From assembly GCA_902461085.1 (NCBI GenBank), contig CABPWH010000019.1:1-31291 (forward strand): a stretch of 31,291 bases of DNA, given 5' to 3'. The notes beneath the pieces were generated by a model. It was not told where the DNA came from and did no database searches. It saw only the letters and a list, made by a program, of their open reading frames with translations. This DNA is from an uncultured Collinsella sp. (GTDB lineage: Bacteria; Actinomycetota; Coriobacteriia; Coriobacteriales; Coriobacteriaceae). The position numbers and the translations under genes are program-made. Numbering within the stretch: the first letter of the stretch is position 1; each line of letters starts with the position of its first letter. This document shows, in pieces, positions 7,880 to 15,051 of the stretch.

Positions 7880-7916
7880 CGACTGACCAAAGGGCATCGA
7901 AGCAGTGGCGCTGACA

Positions 7917-7965
7917 TTTTTTACGCAGAAAAATAAGCAGAAATCAATTTATCTGCGTTAAAAAA
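7917..7965. repeat. A/T-rich inverted repeat
   Basis: TTTTTTACGCAGA (7917-7929) mirrors TCTGCGTTAAAAAA (7952-7965), with one extra T, around an A/T-rich interior. It lies between the parC terminator and the ATPase operator repeats, so it may be part of the ATPase promoter region. Confidence 0.4.
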
Positions 7966-7976
7966 TAGTTGAGAAG

Positions 7977-8025
7977 AAAAACGACGAGTCCCGGGCGCAA
8001 TGCCGTTGCGTTCCGGGCCTCGTCG
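7977..8025 (-). terminator. Rho-independent terminator of parC
   Basis: CGACGAG-CCCGG (7982-7994) pairs with CCGGG-CTCGTCG (8013-8025), with a single mismatch. On the minus strand the stem is followed by TTTTTCTTC. It lies 37 nt past the parC stop. Confidence 0.85.
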
Positions 8026-8061
8026 CTTTGCGAAGTATCTAACGATCTCGTTGCCGTCGTC

Positions 8062-10302
8062 CTAGTCAAACAGGCTCGGCATGTCGTTTTCCTTCATGAG
8101 GGCACCGGCGGAGGGGAGGCTCTGTGCGGTGAACTTCTCGGCCGAGACACCGGCGCCAAGAATCTCCTCGGTTGTGCCGACGGTGGTGACCGAGCGGCCC
8201 TTCTTGGCCGTAAAGGCTTGGACGCCCTGCGTGTTGGTTGTCGTCTTGGTCTTGAGTAGCGACGTGTTGAAGTTCATCAGGCGATAGTCGCTCGAGACCA
8301 GCGCGATGTCGCGATCTTCCTCGAGCACCTGGGCATACAGCAGCTTGCTGCCGCCGTAGATGGCGTTCTTGAGGCGTTTGCGGTTGGTCTTGGTGACGTA
8401 TCCAGAAAGCGCGACGCGCACCACGCGGCCGTTCTCAAAGACAAACAGCACGTCGGCCTTGTAGTCCTCGGGGTCGATGATCCAGATGACGCTCTCGTCG
8501 GGCTCCATCTCGAGGTCGGTGGGCAGATACGAGCCCAGCTGGGCCGACTTGGTATCCTCAAACGCCGCAACCTTGCACTTGTACACCTGGCTCTTGTTGG
8601 TAAAGACCAGCAACTCGTGGGTGTTGGAGGACGGGAACTCGATAAAGGGTTTGTCGCCGTCTTTGTACTTGAGCGTGGTCGCCTTCTTGAGCACGCGGTC
8701 CGTCATCTTCTTAAGGTAGCCATCGCGCGAGAGCATGATGGTGACCGGGTACTCCTCGACCTCGGGCTCCAAGCTTACCTCGATAACCTCATGGGGCTCG
8801 ATCCTGCCCGTGCGGCGCGGCATCACGTACTTCTTGTTGACTGCGGCCAGCTCGTCGCTGATGACCTTCTTGATGTTGTCTTCGCTCGAGAGAATCTCCT
8901 CAAGCTCGGCAATCTCGCCCTCAAGCTTTGCAATGTCCTTGGTGCGGTTGAGGATGTACTCCTCGTTGATGTTGCGGAGCTTAAGTTCGGCAACAAACTC
9001 GGCCTGAGTCTCGTCGATGTCGAAACCCTTCATAAGATTGGGCACGACCTCGGCTTCGAGCTTGGTGCCGCGGATGATGGCGATGGCCTTGTCGATGTCG
9101 AGCAGGATTGCCTCGAGGCCGTGCAACAGGTGCAGGCGCTCGGACTTTTTGCCCAGGTCAAAGTTAATGCGGCGACGCGTGGACTCAATACGCCACTTGA
9201 CCCACTCGTGCAGTATCTGGCGCACGCCCATAACACGGGGATAGCCGTCGACGAGCACGTTGAAGTTGCACGAGAACGAATCCTGCAGCGTGGTCGAGCG
9301 ATAGAGCTTGGCCATGAGCTTGTCGGGGTCGACGCCGCGCTTAAGGTCGATAGCGATACGCAGACCCGAGAGGTCGGTCTCGTCGCGGATGTCAGCGATC
9401 TCCTTGACCTTGCCCTCTTTGGAGAGCTTGACGATGCGTTCGATGATGACATCGGTCTTGGTGGTGTAGGGGATCTCGTAGACCTCGATGATGCGCTCTT
9501 CGGGAATCCAGCGCCAGCGGGAGCGGATCTGGAAGCTGCCAAGGCCGGTCTCGATAATCTTTTCCATCTCCTCGCGGCGGTAGATAATTTCGCCGCCGGT
9601 CGAGAAGTCGGGCATGGGCATGTACTCGAGCAGGTCGCAGTCGGGATCCTGCAGGTAGTGCATGGCGGCGGTGCAGACCTCGTTGAGGTTGAAACCGCAG
9701 ATGTCGGACGCCATGGCGACGCCGATGCCCTTGTTGGCCGAGACGAGGATATTGGGGAACGTGGTGGGCAGCAGGCGCGGCTCCTTCATGGCGCCGTCGT
9801 AGCTGTCGACGAAGTCGACCGGGTCCTTGTCGATGTCCTTGAAGATCTCGGCGCTGATAGGGGAGAGCTTGGCCTCGGTGTAACGCGAGGCGGCGTAGCT
9901 CAGGTCGCCCGAATAGTACTTGCCAAAGTTGCCCTTCGACTCCACGAAGGGCGCAAGCAGCGCTTCGTTGCCCGTCGCCAGGCGCACCATCGTCTCGTAG
10001 ATCGCGGCATCGCCGTGCGGGTTGAGCTTCATGGTCTGGCCCACGATGTTGGCGCTCTTCTGGCGCTCGCCCTTGAGCAGACCCATCTTGTACATGGTGT
10101 AGAGCAGCTTGCGGTGCGAGGGCTTAAAGCCGTCGATCTCGGGGAACGCACGCGAGACGTTGACGCTCATGGCGTAGGGCATGTAGTTGACCTCGAGCGT
10201 CTGCGTGATCGGCTGGTCGGTGACCTCGGAGTGCAGGCCGATGACGTTCTCGGCGTTGACCTGCTTTTTCTTTGGCTGGTTCTTCGTCTTCTTCTTTGCC
10301 AC
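8062..10302 (-). CDS. parC: DNA topoisomerase IV subunit A (ParC-type, divergent GyrA paralogue)
   Basis: This 746-aa protein begins with GTG at 10300-10302 behind GAGGA. After a lysine-rich tail, MPYAMSVNVSRAFPEIDGFK and PSHRKLLYTMYKMGLL mark the GyrA/ParC breakage-reunion domain. The catalytic tyrosine is Y141 in AASRYTEAKLS. The resistance-determining region reads HGDAAIYETMVRLA, with Ala99 at the position of E. coli GyrA Ser83 and Glu103 at Asp87. A coiled-coil gate follows (about 430-480). The C-terminal beta-pinwheel (about 500-720) has no obvious GyrA box, which favours topoisomerase IV over gyrase. It works with the upstream ParE to decatenate and relax DNA. It is 45 nt downstream of parE and ends at a strong terminator, forming a two-gene operon. 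Confidence 0.88.
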   Translation of the reverse strand: MAKKKTKNQPKKKQVNAENVIGLHSEVTDQPITQTLEVNYMPYAMSVNVSRAFPEIDGFKPSHRKLLYTMYKMGLLKGERQKSANIVGQTMKLNPHGDAAIYETMVRLATGNEALLAPFVESKGNFGKYYSGDLSYAASRYTEAKLSPISAEIFKDIDKDPVDFVDSYDGAMKEPRLLPTTFPNILVSANKGIGVAMASDICGFNLNEVCTAAMHYLQDPDCDLLEYMPMPDFSTGGEIIYRREEMEKIIETGLGSFQIRSRWRWIPEERIIEVYEIPYTTKTDVIIERIVKLSKEGKVKEIADIRDETDLSGLRIAIDLKRGVDPDKLMAKLYRSTTLQDSFSCNFNVLVDGYPRVMGVRQILHEWVKWRIESTRRRINFDLGKKSERLHLLHGLEAILLDIDKAIAIIRGTKLEAEVVPNLMKGFDIDETQAEFVAELKLRNINEEYILNRTKDIAKLEGEIAELEEILSSEDNIKKVISDELAAVNKKYVMPRRTGRIEPHEVIEVSLEPEVEEYPVTIMLSRDGYLKKMTDRVLKKATTLKYKDGDKPFIEFPSSNTHELLVFTNKSQVYKCKVAAFEDTKSAQLGSYLPTDLEMEPDESVIWIIDPEDYKADVLFVFENGRVVRVALSGYVTKTNRKRLKNAIYGGSKLLYAQVLEEDRDIALVSSDYRLMNFNTSLLKTKTTTNTQGVQAFTAKKGRSVTTVGTTEEILGAGVSAEKFTAQSLPSAGALMKENDMPSLFD

Positions 10303-10347
10303 GATATCCTCTTGAACTTCTTATGGGCCGTCGTTATCGATGTGCTG

Positions 10348-12345
10348 CTATTGCAGGTCCAGCTGGTCCAGGTATTCCTTGCCGTGCTCGGAGATATGGC
10401 GCTTGCGGCCTGCCTCGTCGTTGCCCAGCAAAAGGTTGAACATGGTTTCCATCTTGGTGACGTCCTCGGGCTCCACCTTGATCAGGCGACGCGTCTCGGG
10501 GTTCATGGTGGTGAGCCACATCATGTCCGGATCGTTCTCACCAAGACCCTTGGAGCGGTTGATGGAACACTTCTGGTCGCCGATCTCCTTAAGGATGCCG
10601 TTCTTCTCGAGCTCGGTGTAGGCAAAGTAGGTCTTTTCTTTGCAGTTGATCTCGTAGAGCGGCGACTCGGCGATATATACGTAGCCCTCGTCGATAAGTG
10701 TGGGCACCAGGCGATAGAGCATGGTGAGCACGAGCGTGCGGATGTGATACCCGTCGACGTCGGCGTCCGTACAAATGATGACCTTGTTCCAGTTGAGGTT
10801 GTCCAGGTCAAAGGCGCCCAGGTTCTTGATGCGCTTGTCCTTGATCTCCACACCGCAGCCCAGCACGCGCATAAGGTCCATGATGATGTCGGACTTAAAG
10901 ATGCGCGGATAATCCTCCTTCAGGCAGTTGAGGATCTTACCGCGGACGGGCATAACGCCCTGGAACTCGGCATCGCGCGAGGTGCGAATGGCGCCTGCTG
11001 CCGAGTCGCCCTCTACGATGTAGATCTCGCGACGGTTCTTGTCCTTGGAGCGGCAGTCGATGAACTTCTGCACGCGGTTGGCCATATCGGTCTTCTGCTG
11101 CAGGTTGGTTTTGATGCTCTGGCGCGTCTTCTCGGCATTCTCGCGCGAGCGCTTGTTGATGAGCACCTGCTCCATGATCTTGTTGGCGGCGTCTTTGTTC
11201 TCGATTAAGTAGGTCGAGAGGCGTTCCTTAAAGAATGCCGTCATGGCCTGCTGGATAAAGCGGTTATTGATGGCCTTCTTGGTCTGGTTCTCGTAGGACG
11301 TCTGAGTGGAGAAGCAGTTGGTCACCAGCACCAGGCAGTCCTGGACGTCTTGCCACTTAATGCCGCTCTCGTTTTTGTTGTACTTGCCCTGTTGCTTAAT
11401 GTAAGCATCGATGGCGCTAGTGAGGGCGCTGCGGGCAGCCTTCTCGGGCGAACCGCCGTTCTCGAGCCACGATGAGTTGTGGTAGTACTCCTGCATCATG
11501 AAGGTGCGCGAGAAGCACATGCAAGCAGTGATTTTTACGTTGTAATCGGGCAGGTCCTCGCGATCGCGACCGCGACGGTCGGCCTCGATAAAGAAAGGCT
11601 CGGTGAGGTAGTCGGTACCGACCTTCTCGAGCACATAGTCCTCGATGCCCTTGGGGTAGCAAAAGTCCTCTTCGGAAAACTCGCCATCGTCGCCCTCGAT
11701 GCGCAGGCGAAAGGTCACGTTGGCGTTGACCACGGCCTGGCGGCGCATGGTCTCGCGATACCAATCGTGGGGGATGCTGATGGAGGTAAAGACCTCAAGA
11801 TCGGGACGCCACTTGATGGTGGTGCCGGTGCGTTCCTCGTCGCTGGGCTCAATCTCGAGTGCCTTCTTTTTGGCGCCGACGACCTTGCCCTTTTTAAAGT
11901 GCAGAGAGTACTTGTTGCCATCGCGCCAAACCGTGACGTCCATGTACTCGGAGGCGTACTGGGTCGCGCACGAGCCCAGGCCGTTGGTGCCGAGCGAGAA
12001 ATCGTAGTCGCCGCCCTGGTTGTTGTTATACTTGCCGCCGGCATAGAGCTCGCAAAAGACAAGTTCCCAGTTAAAGCGCTTCTCGGAAGGGTTCCAGTCG
12101 AGCGGGCAGCCACGGCCATTGTCCTCTACCTGAATGGAGCCATCGCGAAAGGCGGTAAGGGTGATGAGCTTGCCGTAGCCCTGGCGCGCCTCGTCAACGG
12201 CGTTGGACAGGATCTCGAAGGCGGCATGTGCGCAGCCGTCGAGCCCGTCTGAGCCAAAGATGACGGCGGGGCGCAGGCGTACGCGCTCCTCGTCCTTGAG
12301 CTGGCGGATACTGTCGTTACCATAGTTTGCGGTGTTTTTTGCCAT
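10348..12345 (-). CDS. parE: DNA topoisomerase IV subunit B (ParE-type)
   Basis: This 665-aa protein is the ATPase subunit. The GHKL ATP site includes EILSNAVDEARQG with general base Glu44 and Asn48, DNGRGCPLDW (75-84) and SLGTNGLGS in the lid. The transducer region carries a lysine in the LLxxKxR-like stretch. The TOPRIM domain has EGDSAAGAIRTSRD near 445 and DADVDGYHIRTLVLTM near 525, binding the catalytic magnesium; PVRGKILN separates them. The wording differs from canonical GyrB (for instance GCAHAAFEILSNAVDEA), marking the divergent paralogue that pairs with the ParC here. The ATG at 12343-12345 has a weak purine-rich RBS. A LexA-like palindrome lies about 100 bp upstream. Confidence 0.88.
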   Translation of the reverse strand: MAKNTANYGNDSIRQLKDEERVRLRPAVIFGSDGLDGCAHAAFEILSNAVDEARQGYGKLITLTAFRDGSIQVEDNGRGCPLDWNPSEKRFNWELVFCELYAGGKYNNNQGGDYDFSLGTNGLGSCATQYASEYMDVTVWRDGNKYSLHFKKGKVVGAKKKALEIEPSDEERTGTTIKWRPDLEVFTSISIPHDWYRETMRRQAVVNANVTFRLRIEGDDGEFSEEDFCYPKGIEDYVLEKVGTDYLTEPFFIEADRRGRDREDLPDYNVKITACMCFSRTFMMQEYYHNSSWLENGGSPEKAARSALTSAIDAYIKQQGKYNKNESGIKWQDVQDCLVLVTNCFSTQTSYENQTKKAINNRFIQQAMTAFFKERLSTYLIENKDAANKIMEQVLINKRSRENAEKTRQSIKTNLQQKTDMANRVQKFIDCRSKDKNRREIYIVEGDSAAGAIRTSRDAEFQGVMPVRGKILNCLKEDYPRIFKSDIIMDLMRVLGCGVEIKDKRIKNLGAFDLDNLNWNKVIICTDADVDGYHIRTLVLTMLYRLVPTLIDEGYVYIAESPLYEINCKEKTYFAYTELEKNGILKEIGDQKCSINRSKGLGENDPDMMWLTTMNPETRRLIKVEPEDVTKMETMFNLLLGNDEAGRKRHISEHGKEYLDQLDLQ

Positions 12346-12443
12346 ACTCGCTCTCTTGGTACTTCCTCTTGTGTATTTAAGTCGTATAGATAGTCAAGGT
12401 AGCATAGCCCAGCCCGTGGGCGATTCCACCCAACACGAAATCC

Positions 12444-12461
12444 ATCGAACAATCGTTCGAT
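12444..12461. promoter_or_regulatory. LexA/SOS-box-like palindrome upstream of parE
   Basis: ATCGAACAATCGTTCGAT is a perfect 7-bp-arm palindrome with a 4-nt centre. It matches the actinobacterial SOS-box pattern TCGAAC-N4-GTTCGA. It lies about 100 bp before the parE start and 38 bp beyond the end of the convergent-side ATPase gene. LexA binding is inferred from the pattern only. Confidence 0.5.
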
Positions 12462-12498
12462 TAGATAATGAATGCTTGGAATGCGGGAGGGGCCTGTC

Positions 12499-13881
12499 CT
12501 ATCCAAACATCTGCGGTAGGTCGATGAAGACGGTTCGATCGCTTTCGCCAGCTTCGAAGCCCGAACGGGAGAAGAATCCATAGCGATGGCACTTGAGCCC
12601 CGTTGCCTCGACTTGGATGATTTCCTCGTCGACCATTTTTTGCGTGACGGGGGATTTGCGGAACTTTGCTTCGTAGAATACGTAACCCTCGGGGTCTTGC
12701 GTTACCACATCGAATTCGCCGCTCGTTTTGTTTGCGGGATCGTCGTACCAGTACTTGCCTATGGCGTCGAAAGCCGGTTCGATCTTGCCGGTTCTGTTCT
12801 GCCGCACGAGGTATTGACGGCAGATCTCCTCGAACATATGAGGAACGTAGTTTTCCTCGAAGTCTTGGGAGACGTGACGATCATAGAAGACTTCCGGGTC
12901 GAGCAGCTGACGCGCCGAGGCATTGCGGAAAACATAGCGATAGTAAAAGAGCGAAAGCGGATCCACTACAAAGTAGCCAGACTTGCGCTTGTTCGTAGGG
13001 TCGTTGATGGGTGCACGCTTTTGGACGATTTCGAGTGACATGAGCTTGTCGAGCACGTCTGCCATGGCCGGACCGCTCGAGACGTGCGACTGTGCCAGCA
13101 CGTCCCCCCAACGGGAGTAACCTTGTGCGAGAGCCCCGAAAACTTCGTTGGCGTTGGTCATCTTCGAGATCTCGGCGTTGAGATAGGACGGCACCTCGCT
13201 TTCTAAGCGGGCGCCAGGTTCCGTGACGAGCTCGATGATGTTGTCGCGTACGCTTTGGGATTGATCGATGAGGCGATTGTAAAAGGGGATGCCGCCAAAA
13301 ACGCTATAGAGCCGCACCTTGTCCTCGGGCGAGAACGCGGGATAGAACTTCGCAGCGTCAAAGTAATCCATGGGCTTAAGCTCAAGCGCAAGATCAATTC
13401 GCCCGTAGAGGGGGCTTTCATGCTCGATGAGGGATTTCATAATCTCAACGTAGGAGCCGCACAGGACAATGTTTAAACGTGAGTCTTCCCTGTGAGCGTC
13501 GATTGAGGTCTGAAGAATGCTGTCTAAGCCTTTAACCGCATCTCTCAAGTAGGGGTATTCGTCGAGAACGAGGGTAATGTTCTTGTCTTTGGCTTGGGCA
13601 AACAGAAATTCGATGAGCTCGCGGATGCCTGTGAAGGCGAGCGGAGGAAAGCTCAGCGCTTCAGCAACAAGGACGGACAGACTCTCGAGGTTGTCTGCCT
13701 CGGAGGTTTGGCGGCACTCGTAATAGGCCGTTGCGACGTCTGACAAATCCGTTAGCGCCTGCTTGATGAGCTCACTTTTTCCGACGCGACGCCTGCCGTA
13801 AATGAGAACATTGCGCTGCTCGGGTGCTTTGAGCGTTTTCTTAATACGGGCGAGTTCACGCTCCCTGCCAATGAATTCCAC
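12499..13881 (-). CDS. Orphan ATPase with DUF234 / PD-(D/E)XK-like C-terminus
   Basis: This 460-aa protein starts at GTG 13879-13881 (AAGGA further upstream) and reads MEFIGRERELARIKKTLKAP. Walker A is YGRRRVGKSELIKQ (about 29-41) and Walker B is ITLVLDEYPYL (about 100-110). LCGSYVEIMKSLIE is the sensor strand. The middle resembles the winged helix of archaeal-type ATPases (COG1672 group). The C-terminus has D391 (GEFDVV) and E404-A-K406 (VFYEAKF), a well-spaced D...ExK nuclease signature of the DUF234 domain. No partner gene is adjacent. Its upstream region (13884-13985) holds an array of identical palindromes, probably bound by the protein itself or a regulator. The physiological role of the family is not established. 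Confidence 0.87.
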   Translation of the reverse strand: MEFIGRERELARIKKTLKAPEQRNVLIYGRRRVGKSELIKQALTDLSDVATAYYECRQTSEADNLESLSVLVAEALSFPPLAFTGIRELIEFLFAQAKDKNITLVLDEYPYLRDAVKGLDSILQTSIDAHREDSRLNIVLCGSYVEIMKSLIEHESPLYGRIDLALELKPMDYFDAAKFYPAFSPEDKVRLYSVFGGIPFYNRLIDQSQSVRDNIIELVTEPGARLESEVPSYLNAEISKMTNANEVFGALAQGYSRWGDVLAQSHVSSGPAMADVLDKLMSLEIVQKRAPINDPTNKRKSGYFVVDPLSLFYYRYVFRNASARQLLDPEVFYDRHVSQDFEENYVPHMFEEICRQYLVRQNRTGKIEPAFDAIGKYWYDDPANKTSGEFDVVTQDPEGYVFYEAKFRKSPVTQKMVDEEIIQVEATGLKCHRYGFFSRSGFEAGESDRTVFIDLPQMFG

Positions 13882-13883
13882 TT

Positions 13884-13985
13884 ACTCGGTTCCTTCCGAC
13901 TCGGTTTTGTCCGAGTTAATTGTATCGCATGAATCAGATTATGCTCGAGATTACTCGGACAAAACCGAGTCGGTTTTGTCCGAGT
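13884..13985 (-). promoter_or_regulatory. Array of ACTCGG...CCGAGT palindromes with an embedded promoter
   Basis: Full 18-bp palindromes lie at 13899-13916 and 13953-13970. A third, sharing its edge with the second and with one mismatch, is at 13968-13985, and a half site is at 13884-13889, between the ATPase RBS and start. All full copies have the same A/T centre (ACAAAA or TTTTGT). A minus-strand TACAAT (13919-13924) sits between the proximal copy and the distal pair, fitting a -10 box flanked by operators. Confidence 0.7.
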
Positions 13986-14047
13986 AAGTTTGAATAGCGG
14001 ATCGAAATTGCTATGTCCGCATGGCAATGACGAATATGGTTTCCATA

Positions 14048-14097
14048 ATGACAGATATAGTTGACATTATCTGATATATGCAATATATTTCTGTCAT
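14048..14097 (+). promoter_or_regulatory. Sigma-70 promoter with flanking inverted repeat for the XRE regulator
   Basis: TTGACA (14061-14066), a 17-bp spacer and TATATT (14084-14089) form a near-consensus promoter. ATGACAGATATA (14048-14059) and TATATTTCTGTCAT (14084-14097) make an inverted repeat that brackets it, and TATCTGTC recurs at about 14109. Autoregulation by the downstream XRE protein is likely. Confidence 0.75.
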
Positions 14098-14137
14098 GTT
14101 GCAACGGATATCTGTCCACTACTACGAAAGGAGCTCC

Positions 14138-14368
14138 ATGCCGGGCAAAAAGAACCTACGCATGAAGGCGGCGCGCGCGGCGGCTGGCCTTTCGCAAGCT
14201 GACTTGGCCGAGGCCGTGGGCGTTACGCGCCAGACCATCGGCCTGATTGAGGCGGGCGGTTACAATCCCACGCTCAACTTGTGCGTGGCGATCTGTAAAG
14301 CGCTGCGCGTTACGTTGAACGACTTGTTTTGGGAAGACGAAATCAATGCCGGCCCTAACGCTCTTTAG
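14138..14368 (+). CDS. Small XRE-family helix-turn-helix regulator
   Basis: This 76-aa protein uses the ATG at 14138 behind AAAGGAG. It is one HTH domain: RMKAARAAAGLSQADLAEAV, then GVTRQTIGLIEAGGYNPTLN with the recognition helix, then LCVAICKALRVTLNDLFWED. This is the YozG-like type often found immediately upstream of a small membrane protein, as here (9 nt to the next gene). It probably represses its own promoter, which has a dyad around TTGACA/TATATT. The pair likely responds to envelope or growth-phase signals, but the sequence does not say which. Confidence 0.88.
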   Translation: MPGKKNLRMKAARAAAGLSQADLAEAVGVTRQTIGLIEAGGYNPTLNLCVAICKALRVTLNDLFWEDEINAGPNAL

Positions 14369-14377
14369 GAGTTCACT

Positions 14378-14962
14378 ATGAAATTTGAAGATTTAAAACT
14401 CGTGCAAAAGTGGCGTGAATATGCCGGCCCAAAGGATGAGCGCCTGGAGGCTGAGAGCGCGAAGATCTACAAGATTGGTTTCGTGCTGCTTTCGTTTGGC
14501 ATGCTGATGATCTTTTTCTACCAGTTTATAACTCGACAGGTTGCGTGGGTTCACAGCGACGCCAGTGAAATGCCGCATGGCTTTGCAACGCCGTTCGAGG
14601 CAGCCATGTATTTGTGGCTCGTTCTCGTGATGTTGATTTGCGCAGGACTGCAAACGCGGAAGGGTTATGTCGATACCAATCGTTTTGGGCAAACCGAGCA
14701 TCTTCCTGTTGGATATTTCCTGCTTCTCAGCGGTCTTAGTGGCGCCGCGTTCGCGCTTGTTATTGCCGCAATGCGCTGTATCGCTGAGGCGCAGATCGTA
14801 CCGCTCGAAAGCGTCTTTTGGTTGGCGAACCTGGCCACGGGCGTGTTCTGCGGTGCGACGATTTTCGCGGCCACGTTTGCTGGCCTGTGCGCAACGTTTT
14901 TCACGGCGAAAAGACGCCGTGCCAAGCTCGAGGCAGAACTCGACTCCACTGACGATAACTAA
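14378..14962 (+). CDS. Four-helix membrane protein of unknown function (DUF6773-like)
   Basis: This 194-aa protein starts at ATG 14378 after AGGAG. A polar N-terminus (about 1-28, KLVQKWREYAGPKDERLEAE) is followed by four membrane segments at roughly 31-50, 71-92, 108-134 and 141-172. A basic tail (AKRRRAKLEAELDSTDDN) ends it. The resemblance to DUF6773-type proteins is from memory and is uncertain. It is coupled with the XRE regulator in a two-gene operon, a very common pairing in Firmicutes and Coriobacteriia where the membrane protein may titrate or be controlled by the regulator. A hairpin terminator follows 5 nt after its stop. Confidence 0.75.
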   Translation: MKFEDLKLVQKWREYAGPKDERLEAESAKIYKIGFVLLSFGMLMIFFYQFITRQVAWVHSDASEMPHGFATPFEAAMYLWLVLVMLICAGLQTRKGYVDTNRFGQTEHLPVGYFLLLSGLSGAAFALVIAAMRCIAEAQIVPLESVFWLANLATGVFCGATIFAATFAGLCATFFTAKRRRAKLEAELDSTDDN

Positions 14963-14967
14963 TGCGC

Positions 14968-15003
14968 AATGGGCTGGCTCTGGGTATCCAGAACCAGCCC
15001 ATT
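14968..15003. terminator. Hairpin terminator, probably bidirectional
   Basis: AATGGGCTGG-TCTGG (14968-14983) pairs with CCAGA-CCAGCCCATT (14988-15003) with one mismatch. It sits between the membrane-protein gene and the oppositely oriented surface-protein gene. Only a short T-run follows on the plus strand. Confidence 0.7.
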
Positions 15004-15051
15004 TGATGTTCGACGAGCCGAGTTGGCGTCTCTCACAAAAGTAACTAGGAG

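Noticed and set aside
8617..11208. An 863-codon plus-strand open frame across the topoisomerase genes
   Set aside because: It is antisense to ParC and ParE, whose motifs are unmistakable. Long antisense frames are common opposite high-GC genes, and its translation is Leu/Val-rich with no domain.
13884..13985. CRISPR-like repeats
   Set aside because: The copies are 18-bp palindromes with irregular spacing, partly sharing edges and without unique spacers. They fit operators better.
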